Below, in pieces: positions 25,008 to 36,855 of a stretch of DNA of 64,000 nt (positions within the stretch are counted from its first letter, which is position 1; the number at the start of each line of letters is the position of its first letter). The translations under genes were made by a program, and so were the position numbers. Origin of the DNA: Cheiracanthium punctorium (lineage: Eukaryota > Arthropoda > Arachnida > Araneae > Cheiracanthiidae). The stretch covers positions 434,001-498,000 of the forward strand of contig JAWZYV010019541.1 in NCBI GenBank assembly GCA_038373885.1. Direction: 5' to 3'. The notes below the pieces were generated by a model. It was not told the origin of the DNA and searched no databases. It saw nothing but the letters and a program-made list of their open reading frames with translations.

Positions 25008-25179
25008 CAGGGGCGTAACCATGGGGGGGGGGGTAGGGGGGTCATAACCCCCCCCCCAGAGAAATTTTTTACCATACAAAATGTATATTCTTCACTACAT
25101 TATCACACACATGTATGCATACATATGAGTTGCAGTAATCGTAACACCCCCCCATGAAAAATTTCTGGCTACGCCCCTG
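25008..25179 (+). mobile_element. GGCGTAGCC-family hAT-type MITE
   Basis: A 172-bp element starting CAGGGGCGTAACC and ending GGCTACGCCCCTG, with perfect 8-bp flanks TTGGTGGT (25000-25007 and 25180-25187). The interior matches 14106-14274 and 38091-38267 in the same orientation. A 10-base G run sits directly inside the left end. Confidence 0.95.
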
Positions 25180-25187
25180 TTGGTGGT

Positions 25188-25960
25188 CATTCATCAAGTA
25201 GGATTTCTTAGACTTTAGAAAAATTTAAAAATGTGCTCCCCCCCCCCCCACAAAAAAAAAAAACTCATGTGGGACAGTTGATAAAAATGTCTAAATCATA
25301 GGGTACAAAGCATTTACACACTACTTTAAAACAAAACAAAAATTATCTTGTTATTCTAAAAGACAGAGGAGATACATCATTTTAGAAGTATAATACAAAA
25401 ATCCACCCATAACCACTAATAAAAATAGGTTAAGCATTCAAATATAATTACCAAATTAAACATTTTATTGAAACAAATTTAATTGAAATATATTTTTAAA
25501 ATATAACCTGACTTGAAAATAAAACCTTGTAGTTCTTATTAGGCTTTTCTTTATATTTTGCCATTTCCTCATTCATTACAGACTACAGACGATAGGTATA
25601 CATCACCTGTAAAATCTTATGAAAATCAAAAATTGTGCTGTACAACCCATTTGTTGATTTAACTTGGATTGACCCTAATACAATGATCATTACAAAGTCA
25701 CATTTCAAAAAATTTTTAAATATGGATTTACTAAAACAAAATTCATACCAAGGCTCCATTATAAACAATAAATTTGGGATATTTCAGGGATATAGTATAT
25801 CCGATATTATTGGGTTTTCCTTCTGAATATACTTTCTAAGAGTTTTGAAAGTATTTTCCATAGTATACCATAGTACTCCATAGTTTTCCAATGTATACTA
25901 TATATATACTGGGGATTTATTCTTTACTTGTTTAAGTATAAATAAAAGCAGGCACAAATT
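25188..25960. other. AT-rich intergenic DNA
   Basis: No gene recognised. A C run then an A run occurs at about 25239-25263. About 25850-25910 has several imperfect repeats of CCATAGT(A/T). Confidence 0.4.
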
Positions 25961-25969
25961 TCTTACCAG

Positions 25970-26380
25970 CTCATCATTTGGTGCTGATGATGGTGCTTTT
26001 CCTGCTTGTATCAGCCCAGCCCGGCTCGAGGAATCCTTGAATTTGTAGGCCCGGCCCAGAACAAATTTGAAACGAACATCACAGCCTAGCCCATCCTGTG
26101 CGGGCCCATAGTTAAGGAGTAAAAGTTCAAAAATTCCAGAAATTCTAAAAAATATAAAGATGACCAAATAAATCGATAAATATTTTTCAGGCATTTTATA
26201 TTAAGGAAAGTTTTAAAATTTTTTGCAGGTAGCAGGAAGGCGAATAAAAAACTAACACTAGACACAAGTCCAGCCTGGCCCGGCCCAGGCTGTTGACAGC
26301 AGATTTATTACTCCTGTACCCATAGTAAGGCATGCGGGCCGGCCCAGCCCGTGCAGGTCTCTAGCGTTTTCTCCGTAGTG
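25970..26380. repeat. GGCCCGGCCC-rich repeat, probable decayed hAT-type element
   Basis: GC-rich words such as GGCCCGGCCCAG, CAGCCCAGCCCGGC and GGGCCGGCCCAGCCCG recur on both strands over 400 bp, set in AT-rich DNA. The right part ends CGTGCAGGTCTCTAG, a terminus-like sequence seen in hAT-type elements. I could not match a left end or a duplication. Open frames through it are composition artefacts. Confidence 0.45.
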
Positions 26381-26388
26381 TCCCTGGA

Positions 26389-26636
26389 CAGTAGCAGATT
26401 CAGGGGAGGAGCTAGGAGGCTTCACCCTCCTCCCCCCCCCCAAAAGAGATTGCTAAAGGGTAACATTATGCACTTTGAATATGTAAAGTGATCTATTTTT
26501 AATCACTTAGCCTCTCCCAAAAGTTTTTATTGGTTTAGACTAAAATTTTGCTTTATTTTGTACATTTTGTATTTGTGAAATAAGCTTTTTTCAAAATTTA
26601 GCCCTTCCCAAAAGAGAATTTCTGGATTCGCCATTG
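26389..26636. mobile_element. hAT-type MITE, CAGTGGCGGATTCAG-like ends
   Basis: A 248-bp element. The left end is CAGTAGCAGATTCAG and the right end, reverse-complemented, is CAATGGCGAATCCAG. Flanks are TCCCTGGA and TCCCTAGG (6 of 8 match). A C run lies inside, at about 26432-26441. Ends of the same type occur at 32109-32275. Confidence 0.72.
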
Positions 26637-27147
26637 TCCCTAGGAGATGAGTGTTGGAGCTCCCATGGACAAAATGAGGAAATGCGCCAAGTTGGCAATT
26701 TTTGAAATTGTGCCGAGAAGACCCCTAAACTAGGAATTAACCAAGAATTGTTTTTTTTTATTAAAGGCAGCTAATTTGTAACAGATGATAAACTATGTAT
26801 ACTTTTAATTATTTAATATTATTTTTTCCTATTTATAAGCAATTAGATATTTCTAGAAACTTCAGCTCTGATACTATGTAATGTTTCCAGGAATATTGGA
26901 TTCTAAGCATTTTGCTAATAAAATAACGATATATCATATCTATCCAATTATTCTGAAGTCAAGATAAAAAAAATAATAATAAATTTTGAAGAAATGGGAA
27001 AATTAAGAGCGAAAAAAAAAAATATTTAAATTGGACTTAAATGAATTGATATAAGCATTGATATAAGAACTTTGACTTCTAGCAATAAAGGTGAAGTATC
27101 GTTAGAATATGTTTGAAAAAGATTGTAAAAGAGTTTTAAATAGGCAA
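26637..27147. other. AT-rich intergenic DNA
   Basis: Nothing recognised. Confidence 0.4.
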
Positions 27148-27155
27148 TTTTAATA

Positions 27156-27737
27156 CAGGGTGCAAATTGAACATTTTCTTCAGGGGGGGGGACATTTGAA
27201 AGAAAACATTCTTCTGGAGGGGACATTTGAAAAGAAAAAAAAAAAGAGGGAAGGCGTAAAATGCTCCACTCACATAATATATTAAGTATTACATGACAAA
27301 TGCCGTCGCCAACATGTCTGGCAAGGCACTTAAACAAAATTCGACCCCCGATTTTCTGTGCACACATATTCCTGCCTATGTCGATTCTACGTCTACTCTC
27401 AAATTCGGCTTGTGGTGGAACAGCGCTTGTTCGTTCATTTCGCAGTCTTAATTTGTTGCAGAATGGGAAGTGGCATCAGGCATGTATATATCGATTTCAA
27501 AGGGATGTTTGTAACTTGCTCTTTTGTCTAGTAAATAAAATAATTTCTATTTTCAATACTTAAAATTGTTAGGTACTGTTGAATTTGTAAGGACAGGAGC
27601 TAATTTTAACATTTCTCCAGCAGGGGATAAATAGTATCCCTGGCAGGGATCAATTAATATCTCTCTAGCCAGGGATATTACATTTTTCAGCCAGGGGCAA
27701 TCCCGGGCATCCCCCCCCCCCGTCAATTCACACCCTG
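27156..27737. mobile_element. hAT-type MITE, CAGGGTGCAAATTGA ends
   Basis: A 582-bp element with left end CAGGGTGCAAATTGA and right end whose complement is CAGGGTGTGAATTGA. Flanks are a perfect 8-bp duplication TTTTAATA (27148-27155 and 27738-27745). G runs sit just inside the left end and a C run just inside the right end. Internally, AGCCAGGGATA/CAGCAGGGGATAA-like words repeat near 27615-27700. The short open frames inside do not resemble a transposase. Confidence 0.9.
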
Positions 27738-27745
27738 TTTTAATA

Positions 27746-28116
27746 TAGATTTTAATTCCAAAGAAGTGTTTTATGGAACAAGGAAGAGAAATACAGCACA
27801 TTTATGGATTATGATGCAATTTCTAACGTTATGAAACAAGGATGACAAATAGGGCCTACACATGTATTATGATACACTTTCCTATGTAATGAAGCAAGAA
27901 AGACTAATAGGGCCGACTCATGGATTATGATACTCTTAACATATAGCACTTCAGTGTGTATTTAAAATATGAAAGTGTTTTAGATTTCTTTTCCCATTTT
28001 TTAATTTTTGAAACCTTTCACAATCCAACTTGTTACGCATCTTCGACTCCATTAACCCTACCCTTCCTCTATGAGATCAACCCGTTCTAACCTGATTTAT
28101 CTTTGAATTAAATATG

Positions 28117-28150
<34 letters not shown>

Positions 28151-28335
28151 GGATACTGAATTTGTAACTAAAACCTAATATAAAATGCTAATTATTAAAT
28201 TTTTGAAGAAAATGTCTTCTGTTTTTTTAAGCATACAAATTAGGATAGGACTCCATCCTGTATGACACTAGGTGATTTTTGTGTCCTCGGGTGCTAAAAG
28301 AGTTAATCTAAAGGTTTTTTTTTTTTCTTTCTTTC
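27746..28335. other. AT-rich intergenic DNA
   Basis: Three diverged repeats of GA(A)ACAAGGA(A/T)GA...GGATTATGAT occur at about 27776-27935 (roughly 65-70 bp apart). A T tract lies at about 28118-28145. Confidence 0.45.
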
Positions 28336-28339
28336 TAAT

Positions 28340-28710
28340 GGCCAGGTCAACGGCCTACTTGTATTAGACTTGACCTCTATGAGGGTAGGAGATGTTGGTC
28401 ATTTCATTATGGGGGCACCAAATAGGCAGACCAATGCTGCCCTTATGAGTGGTCTCCTAATTTTGAATCCATTCCAGATGAGAGACCTAGCACTTGGATT
28501 GATATCCCCAGTGGTATCGCTTGAACAAAGAGGACATTGCAGCGACGGAAATTTTAGGGCACCAGCATTCTCTTTTGGTTTACACAGTCCACAGTACAGT
28601 CGAGAGAGGAGTACACCCTCCCATGAACAGGCCACTCCGGTGCTGCTTCACTTTCGATGTTCTAGTGGAACCGAGTTTAATTGACCTATTTGCTGCTGGA
28701 CTCATCTAAA
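28340..28710. other. Unidentified GC-balanced segment open on both strands
   Basis: This roughly 360-bp block is more GC-balanced than its surroundings and is open in overlapping frames on both strands (plus 28370-28684, 104 codons; minus 28399-28635, 78 codons). The minus frame has two CxxC pairs (CGLC and CPLC), but I do not recognise either protein. It could be a fragment of a transposon or of an unrecognised gene. Confidence 0.35.
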
Positions 28711-29887
28711 GGTTGAAAATAATTTTCCAGTTGATTCTGAATGAGCTGCGATAACTGGTCACCTAATTCAAAAATGTGTAAAATCGTTAATATTCTCATT
28801 TGAAGAACGTTTTTTCCAAGATACTCTTGCGCCAGTGTAGATCTTTATTACGTCATCCATAAACGTTGATGATGGATATATTTATTTATTTTTAATTCCA
28901 AAAGTTTAGAAAAAGAAAAAAAAAACTTAGAAAATTCCATATACAGCCCTTTCATATGGCCATCCATTGATAGTCACTTGAATTCGGCTGTTCATTAACA
29001 AAAACAGCAATGACAGCCGCTGCTCTTTCTAGGTAATGTTTAATCACTACAGCATAGTAAGTATGAAGAAACATTGGATTAATTCAGATCAAAGTAAATT
29101 AGTGAAACATTCCCAATTTTAACTTCCATTGTCAAAGATTCCATTTTAATAAAAGGTGCTGCCAGTTTTACCACAGACTTAAGAATGTGTTACAGTGCTC
29201 CTAACCTAACCTAAGGGACGCCTCGAGGCGCCCCTTAGTATCTGGCGGCTGTATGCACCGCACACATGGGCGGCGCAGCCCTGTGTAGGATATATTTGTA
29301 TTCCATACAATGTAATAATGTAATTGATATATTGAACAGTGATTTATGCATGATTTTGTTAAATTTAATTAATTCTGCAATAAAGTAGTGTTTGTAAGAA
29401 CACAATTTCATTATATCATAGCAATACTATTCAAATTTACCCAATGTACTTCTAATTTGATAAATAAATTGTAAGCAAAGTACTCCATAAAATTAATTCA
29501 CTGCGATCTTAATCTTTTCTTGGGTGTGTGGACTTGTTAATGTTTAAAAATTATTTTGAATGGCCATTTTTTTAAAAAATAGATTGAATTACTTATGAAA
29601 TGTAGGAACACAAATTTATCACTCTGAGTTCCTACAAACTTTTTTTTTCTTTTTCAAAATACTTTCAAAAACATGTACTTAAACATAAGGGCGGATTAAG
29701 GGGGAGGGGGCGACGGCCCTCCATCCCGAGAAAAAAGAAATTAATGTAAAAGATCTTATTTTACTTCCATAAAATGATTGCCACTGCTAAACACTCCTTG
29801 TAGAATCTTATCTACAGATTCTTCAAACTCCCTCAATAAATCTAGGTAAAAAAGCATAAGCTCTTACCCGATTCCTGCAAAGGTGTG
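28711..29887. other. Unassigned intergenic DNA
   Basis: A short GC-rich patch lies at 29216-29287 (GGGACGCCTCGAGGCGCCCC contains a palindrome). A MITE-like end, AAGGGCGGATTAAGGGGG, lies at about 29690 without a matched partner. No gene seen. Confidence 0.4.
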
Positions 29888-30212
29888 GGGGTTCTGCACA
29901 GGCCTTGAAGTGGAAATCTCAAATTATACCACTTTTTTAATCATTAAAATATCGGTCTTTATTATTAACACAATCCGTTCTTGGTTAACTACAAAACACA
30001 TGCATAATTAATATATATACATGAAAATATGGTTCTATTTACACTGCACACCTAACTGCGTGTCTACGTTCTAACGAAACCTTGAGAACTACTGACACTG
30101 AGGCCAGGCAAAAAAGTGCCTAAAAGGCCTCACGCCGGCGCGGACATTATGTCAAAACACTGCCGGAGTGTCTGGTGTTTTATAGTGGGATTATTCCACA
30201 CCCCTAACAACA
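29888..30212 (-). repeat. Candidate LTR (solo or partial)
   Basis: On the minus strand this segment begins TGTTAGGGGTGTGGAATAAT, has a TATA-box-like CTATAAAACACC near its start and an AATAAAGACC polyadenylation-like signal about 180 bp later, in the order expected for an LTR. No matching second copy, primer-binding site or target duplication was found, so the boundaries are provisional. Confidence 0.42.
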
Positions 30213-30829
30213 GTAATGCCCTTGTTTACTTTCTCAATGTCTTTCTTAGTGCGTAAGAAAAAATTTCCATAGCTGAAGTAAAACATCCTCACTTAAACAA
30301 CTTATTATTTTTTTTCTCCCCCCCCCCCCCCACTGAAAACACTTTATGAGATCGCTTTGTGTTTGCGCGGGAAAAAAAGGTTCATTTTTTTTTTTCCAGA
30401 CCAAAATGCTCATTCATGTGACAGCATTAAGTTGATTATACATGTTTCTTTACCAAATTTCCGATTTCAGAAATGCATATTATACAAGATGAATTTGACA
30501 CTGAATTTTTAGATTCGTTAGTTACGAGTGTTTACTGAATGAACAAAATTCATGCACAGAAAAAACAATACAACCTTTTTTTAAGAATGAAATTTAAAAA
30601 TTGTACTTACCGTTAAGTTTCTGCGCTTGTCTATCTGCAGAACGAATTGATGTTACAAATCAAATAGTTCTTATATACATTTTTCTAGTGTAAACAAACA
30701 TACGAATACGAATACGAAGTGATTCGATTGATTCTTGCTGCAAAGGCGAAGCTGGTTCTGTCACGTGATATGACGGACCAATCAGGGCTCTTCTCAGTGA
30801 GAAACGCTCCCACGGATAAGAATGTGTAG

Positions 30830-31012
30830 TTTTTTGACCAAATTCATATTAAGCGTATAGTGCACTAAACACGGAGGGGTGAGGTGGAGCGTTTATGTCC
30901 CCGAAGGAGCGTTTCTTGGAGTTTTTAAATGGAAAAGGATTTAAATCGGCTGTTTAGAATTTAAATCAATAAAGGAGCGTTAATTTAGCTCGATAGTTTT
31001 AAGCGTGAACCG
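30830..31012 (-). repeat. Terminus of the CACGCTTAAAA element family
   Basis: Read on the minus strand it begins CACGCTTAAAACTATCGAGC and continues with GAGCTAAATTAACGCTCC and several GGAGCG words (GGTGGAGCG, AAGGAGCGTT). This matches the layout of 13128-13480, where the words are GGAGT. The element's other end was not found. Confidence 0.5.
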
Positions 31013-31259
31013 CAGCGTTAACTAAAAGGTGGTGGTTTTTTTGTTAACAAAATTAAATAGTTATAAAATTAAACGTTAATTGATTAAATGAAATTCAATT
31101 AAAATATATAGTGGTGGCAAAAAGTCCTGAACACATACTTAATTTTTTGCCTAATTTTTTGTGGTTGAATTTTTTGTTATGAAGTTATTGTAATATCTTA
31201 ACTATTGTTAGTGATTTTAATGTGCTTTTAACACTTTCCAACAAGGCTGAAAAGTTTTA

Positions 31260-31725
31260 TGATTTCAGTTTTTCTGTCTGCTCGTCCGTGTTCTAACTGC
31301 TGTAAATACAGAGGGTGTTTACACATTATTAGAAGAATTTTAAACCGTTAATTGTTTAAAATATAAAGACTATTTTTTTAATGTTCCTTTGTAATGTTCC
31401 TCCTTTAGCCTTTTTTTCTGGATAATAAGTCTACTTCGTGATCTTCATACTAGAAGGGTTTATTTAAAATTTCCAGGGTATTGATTTCCATTCCTCTATC
31501 ACTTTTTTGATGGAGAGCTTTATTTTTTTATCCTTAAAAACATACAATAATTTTGTTCCATTTTAAATAGCCGACTATGTCTGAAATAAACTTTAAAGAA
31601 TGCCTGCCCATAGACCCTAATGTATTGAATTCTTTTGGATGCTCCTGTAAAAGAGCTATGAATCTTACAGACACCATTTTCAATAGGGTACGTGATACCT
31701 TTTTAAGCAAAGCTATATAATTGTG
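31260..31725. repeat. Dispersed repeat shared with 12600-13120
   Basis: Shares several segments with 12600-13120, including the TTTAAAGAATGCCTGCCCAT region. Family and ends unknown. Confidence 0.5.
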
Positions 31726-31982
31726 CTTCACGCAAAAGTGTAAAATTGCATATGCATTGAAATAATTATTTTTACTTATTTAAATAAATGTTTTAATCAT
31801 AATGTAAATTTAATATCACTTATACGTATCCAGGAATTGCGTTCGGGGGAGGAGTGTGTTATGTAATTATGTTTCTGGAATTTCTTTTACAGTCACTTAA
31901 ATAAGTATTTTCCCTAGCACATTACAAGAAGATTTTGGGGAGTGACTGGTCGTGCAAATTACCCAACCCCTTTGTTTACAGG

Positions 31983-32321
31983 CAGTGGCGTAGCCAGGAT
32001 TTTCTTTCGGGGGAAGTCCAAAATTTTCCCTTCGAAATATGTATATAAATCAATTTAAAATTTTCCGGTGTCTGTCTCCCTCATTAAGCGGGAGGGGGGG
32101 GGCTGACCCAAAGACGGATTCAGGGGGGCATAGGGGGTTGCGCGCCCTCTCCGAGAAAAATATATTTACACTAGATAAGTGAGGCTTTCACAAATATTAA
32201 GTGGGCTTTACACTGGATAAAATGAGTATTCACGATTTGCGCCTCCTCCGAAAAAAGTTTCTGGATCCGCCCTTGGTCTAACCCCCACCCAACCCCACCC
32301 CTCCCATTGGCTACGCCACTG
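31983..32321. mobile_element. hAT-type MITE with a nested second MITE
   Basis: The outer ends are CAGTGGCGTAGCCAGG and GGCTACGCCACTG, with perfect 8-bp flanks TTTACAGG (31975-31982 and 32322-32329). The ends resemble the GGCGTAGCC family, but the interior differs. A second element (32109-32275) has inserted in the middle, so this one is the older. Confidence 0.93.
32109..32275. mobile_element. hAT-type MITE nested inside another MITE
   Basis: The left end is CAAAGACGGATTCAGGGG and the right end, reverse-complemented, is CAAGGGCGGATCCAG. Flanks are GGCTGACC (32101-32108) and GTCTAACC (32276-32283), matching at 6 of 8 positions. Its ends belong to the same broad group as 26389-26636. Confidence 0.8.
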
Positions 32322-32329
32322 TTTACAGG

Positions 32330-33789
32330 CCTGCTTATAGTGGCTCAAAATATTTGTTTTTTTAAACTGTTTCTTTTAAAAAGATAGAGCTTTCCATTAA
32401 AAACAAATCACTGACAATAATCACTCAAAAAAAAAATATTAGTTTCTTTAAAAAAAACTATATTTTGCTCTTTTATTAACGGTTAAGCTGTATATCCCAT
32501 TCACCGTACAAAACAATAAAGAATACTAATAATTACAATAATAATTATACTCAAGCACAAATTTTTTCTTGCAAAATGAGCCAAGGTGCTGTACCTGTAG
32601 GGAAATATTGCACAATACCGTATGTTTAATATATTTTCTTTGATGTTCCATAAAATTGACCGTATCTAAAAGGGAATAGTTCAGCTAGTGATGACACATT
32701 CTGAATTTATTATAATCTCTAGAGTAATTTTATTTTTAAAAAGCTTTTCAAAAGTTGCATTTTTTTTAAGCCAATACTCTAATTTAAAGAATGGGGGTTA
32801 ATTCCTTTGGTTACTACACAATTACGACATAGATGGTTCAGTATTAGGAAAATAATTTACTGTAAAAGCTGAATTCCTTTAAAAGTGTACAAACTAGCAT
32901 GCATGTATGATAACAATATGCATGAAATGATGCAGCATGCATTTTTATTCCTCTAGACACCACACTGTTTATGGACTGTCTCGCGAGTAGTTTTCTTCTT
33001 GAGAACAACGAGATTGTAGTGTAGCACACAAGGGAAACCTCACTTCGAGTGGATTTGCTTCAAGTCGTCTGAGCAAGTGTGTATTGCCGGTAAATATAAA
33101 AATCAAAAAAACCAAGTGTAATCGATTTTTCAAAGAAAGACATATCGACATGGGCGTCGACAGAAAAATTTCCACGGTGGGTCAAAATGTGGAAATGCTA
33201 GCAGTCACTGGGCAATGGTGGGGAGGGGGAGGGAAGAAGTGACAAAACCGATATGAAACAGAATTAGTGGGAGATATTCGTAATGGAGGAATGAAATTTT
33301 CTTGACCCATTTTATATTTTCATGATATGTTTTTACACTTTCTTTCAAATAAACTGCGTGATACTTTTTTCTACATCATTATAACCATTCTTTGCGTTAC
33401 TTTATAGTAACCGAATCTCAGGAAGGCTACAATTTTAATACTAACTTAAAATCTCATTTATTAAACTAAAATTAGAGACGAACTTATTTATAAGTAAATA
33501 TAAACTTATTTATTCAAACGTACCATCAGTAGGAAAAAAGAAAAACTTCAATACACATTTAAAAACAAATTTGTCAATCGCTACTCCAGAAAATCAGAGC
33601 AATTGAATAGGCAGCAGGTGATGGGGGCAGGGAGCCTTCCTTCCCCGGTTATTTGACCGAAAGGGCGACACTTCCACCAGTCAAATGAAACTTTTTTGTG
33701 AAAATTTGGATGGCCAGTAAAAGAAAAATTGTCAGAGCTCCTTTCGCCCAACCCAGTAAAAAAAAAAAATATGTATGTATGTATGTATA
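32330..33789. other. AT-rich intergenic DNA
   Basis: No gene recognised. A hAT-like end (CATGGGCGTCGACAG) lies at about 33149 with no partner. A short GTAT microsatellite lies at about 33772-33792. Confidence 0.4.
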
Positions 33790-33794
33790 TATAT

Positions 33795-33994
33795 GTCGCG
33801 TATCCGAGTGGTGGATGAGCATTTAATTAATCGAGATAGATTTCTGAGTATTTTTATTTACAGTAGCAAAATATCTACATTATATACAAGAGGAAATTTT
33901 ATACATCCAGATTACACAAGTATGTTAAAGTAAGTGCGAGAAGAGCCAATACCACACCAAGTTCGGGAATTTTACAATGCGTAGTTCAGCAACA
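33795..33994 (-). repeat. Weak LTR-like segment
   Basis: On the minus strand it runs from TGTTGCTGAACTACGC to GGATACGCGACA and has a TATA-like GTATAAAATT and an AATAAAAATAC signal in LTR order. No second copy and no target duplication is visible. Confidence 0.28.
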
Positions 33995-34202
33995 TCCCGC
34001 TAGGGGATAACAGATAACACCACTCTCTAATCACCAATTTGGCCAGAAATTAATAACAAAACCCTAATTTGTTATAACGTAGACAAAGGCGGAGTTCACT
34101 GGCGATACACGAAGAGATTGACAGGCTATGGCAACACGTGCTGAAAATGAATATCTTAACCAGATGCCTATCCATTAAGTTTAGAAGAGGCCAACTATGG
34201 CT

Positions 34203-34998
34203 TAAGGTGATCATACGTCCTCGGAATTCGAGGACAGTCCCCAAATATAGATCTTTTTTTCATTTTGTCCCCAAAAACACTTTGTCCCCAAATTTTAAGA
34301 TTTGTACTTTTTCCCTGAAAGTTTCCGTTTAGTTTATTTCTTTCAGAAGAAAACTGAAGAAATAAGAAAAATAAACCGACTAAAAGCGCCATCTTCTCAG
34401 GGGAACAATGAAATTCGATCTCTGAAAACGTTTGTTGTCATTGTGTGTGTAGCGTGTACAGACATTCAATAAAGTATCCGACTAGAGCCAAATTTCCCAT
34501 TTCCGTTTTGTTAATGATTATCACTTTTCATGATGAACCATGCTTTAAATATGAAATTGACGTACGAAGATTTTCTTGCACTCGAATACTTTTTACAGAG
34601 GGTGTACAAAGTTTCATGAAAAATTATCACAAAATGATCCAATGTAAAGGTCTTCTGAAAAATACAAATACTATTCCAAGAGTTAAATTTTGAATAAATT
34701 GCAATATTTCAACAGGATGTTCCTTTCATATTTCTGGTTTAGATAAATATTTATAAATGAATGAAATACTTCCATTAATTTATTAGAAATAAGAATACAC
34801 AATTGATATGAAAAGCTATTAGGGTTCATTTTTAAGTATCAAAGTCAGTCAAGATTTAAAGTATGGGCATACATGGTAATATGTTGTGTCCTCGAATAAG
34901 TCCCCAAAAATATTTTCTAGTGTTCCCAAATTTTCCTTGAATTCGAGGACAATGCTTGATTTGTCCCCAAAATACTGTTTAGAAATATGGTCGCCTTA
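34203..34998. mobile_element. Non-autonomous TIR element, TAAGGTGATCATAC ends
   Basis: The left end is TAAGGTGATCATACGTCC and the right end, reverse-complemented, is TAAGGCGACCATATTTC. Subterminal words (AATTCGAGGACA and GTCCCCAAA) occur near both ends. The target duplication is not clean. The 82-codon open frame inside has no similarity I recognise. Confidence 0.65.
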
Positions 34999-35006
34999 CT
35001 TATATG

Positions 35007-35560
35007 GCATGTACAATTAATAAGTAAAACACAAAGAATATTACTGCAAAAATGAGATACCCCGAAGGGAAAAAGAAAAGGAATGTCATCAGAATCAGAG
35101 GGCCAAACAGTATAAAAATCGAAATACAATGAACCAAATTATACAAGAAAGAATGGAACGGAAATTATAACCTCTCGGACTTTCTTCAGGGGCCATACCC
35201 AGAAGATTATAATTAAAGACAACAGTAGATAGTAGGATTTCGATTGTGTGGCATATCAAAATAGATATTCTCTCCACACATTCAGGCCCTATCCTACTAT
35301 AGAAAAACAAGAAAATAAATACATAATTAATTTAAAAGCAAAATAATCGAAAAACACTGCAAAACAGACATACCCAACAGGAATAATGTCGATCACATGG
35401 CATGAGACAGCAAATTTTATTCTAAGAATGTTGCCAAAATCAAGAAGGGAAATGCCGGTATTGCCAGTATTCCAATGTGTAAAAGTAGAATTAAGATCAT
35501 AAAAGTGTTGTCAGAAACAGTAGTGTAAAATTATTTGACAGTATTAAGCATCCCAAGCAG
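35007..35560. other. Unassigned intergenic DNA
   Basis: No gene or element boundary recognised. It is less AT-rich than the flanks. Confidence 0.35.
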
Positions 35561-35565
35561 CAAGA

Positions 35566-35770
35566 AATCCCCGGCCTCATCTCGGCCAACTGTCTTCACG
35601 CGACCCTGCGCGACCCCAATTTCATCCGTCCGACCTCGGCGCGCGACTTCCGTTGATGGTTGGGGATGTCCGGTCGGTGACGGTCCTGGACTGTCTGCCC
35701 CGGAGCGATTCTGGGCGTCTTCGGACAATTTCCCGACAATTTGCTCTCTTACCCTGATTCAGCCGAGATT
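35566..35770. other. Isolated GC-rich island, open on both strands
   Basis: About 200 bp of markedly GC-rich sequence lies between AT-rich flanks, open in frames on both strands (65 codons minus, 83 codons plus). Its predicted peptides are rich in P, R, S and G, which is typical of translating GC-rich DNA, so the frames are not good evidence of coding. Origin unknown. Confidence 0.4.
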
Positions 35771-35789
35771 ATACCAATTGCTTTAGGGA

Positions 35790-36850
35790 CGTTTTTAAGA
35801 AGCTGTCCTATATAAATTTTCCACTTCACATTGATGAAGAAAGTAGTGTTTCATTCGGATAATTTATTTCTAAAACTTCAAATAAAGATGTTAATTAAGA
35901 GTTATATTTTCAAAATATGGAAACGTTTAACACCCATTAAAACTTAATGTAGTACCCTAAATTTCACAATTTAACTAGTTTAAATTTTACTCGTCCTTTC
36001 ATTTTTATAGAATTTATCTAGCTCTCTTAAAATATTTTCTTATTAAATAAAAAATAAATATCTAATATTAGTCCTGCATCTAAGTCTAATAATATTTTAG
36101 AAGTCAGATGAATAAATTATTTCTGTGTTTATACACTGAAACTTGTGCTGAACATAAGTAAATCATTATGCATATATTTAATTACATAATTAAATATAGT
36201 GCCACACAAATTTAAAATATATATATATATATACTGATATTTTGTGTATTTACAACAGAAAAGTCTTCTTCAATAAATTCAAAATGTCCCAGTTTATTTC
36301 AAGGAAATTCAGCGATTACGCAATTAAATTTGTTATGAGACTTATATTAAATGCAATACAAAGAAACACAATTTTCCTTGGCTAAGAATTTGCGCTAAAG
36401 ATATAGAGTTATATAAGTACTTTTAAAATGCTCAAAATACGAGAAAAGAATGAAGAAATGAAACTTGTCCATTTGCAACGCTCACATTTAATTTCAATAT
36501 TATAAAAAGAAATAGGTTTTCGAAAATATGTAATGGGAAAAAATATTTTCAGTATTTTAATAATTTTTAAACTATTCGATGTTTTATTCTTTTAAAAAGG
36601 GCTGCAACGCCGCTCTAAATCATAAATTGATAGCTTCGACTTCAGATCCAATTACGCTCACTTCCAAAGGTTAGGCACGAAGATGTAAAATGCAAAAAAA
36701 ATCAACAAATACTGCTTTGATTGACACAAAATTCGGCAGGAAAGTAGCATATATATTTATGCATAAAACAAAATGAATAATTATGTACAGAAATGAAAAC
36801 AATATTAAATTTTTGTAAGTTATCAGATAATGACATACTGGAGACTTAAA
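35790..36850. other. AT-rich intergenic DNA
   Basis: No gene or repeat boundary recognised. A short TA run lies at about 36216-36232. Confidence 0.4.
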
Positions 36851-36855
36851 CAGAA

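Noticed and set aside
25898..26443. Coding frames in the GGCCCGGCCC region
   Set aside because: The sequence is a GC-rich repeat with terminus-like words; the peptides are compositional artefacts.
13128..31012. A single 18-kb element with CACGCTTAAAA ends
   Set aside because: No target duplication and no coding content to support it; more likely two separate truncated copies.
35531..35786. Small host gene in the GC island
   Set aside because: Open on both strands because of composition; no recognisable domain and no conserved start context.
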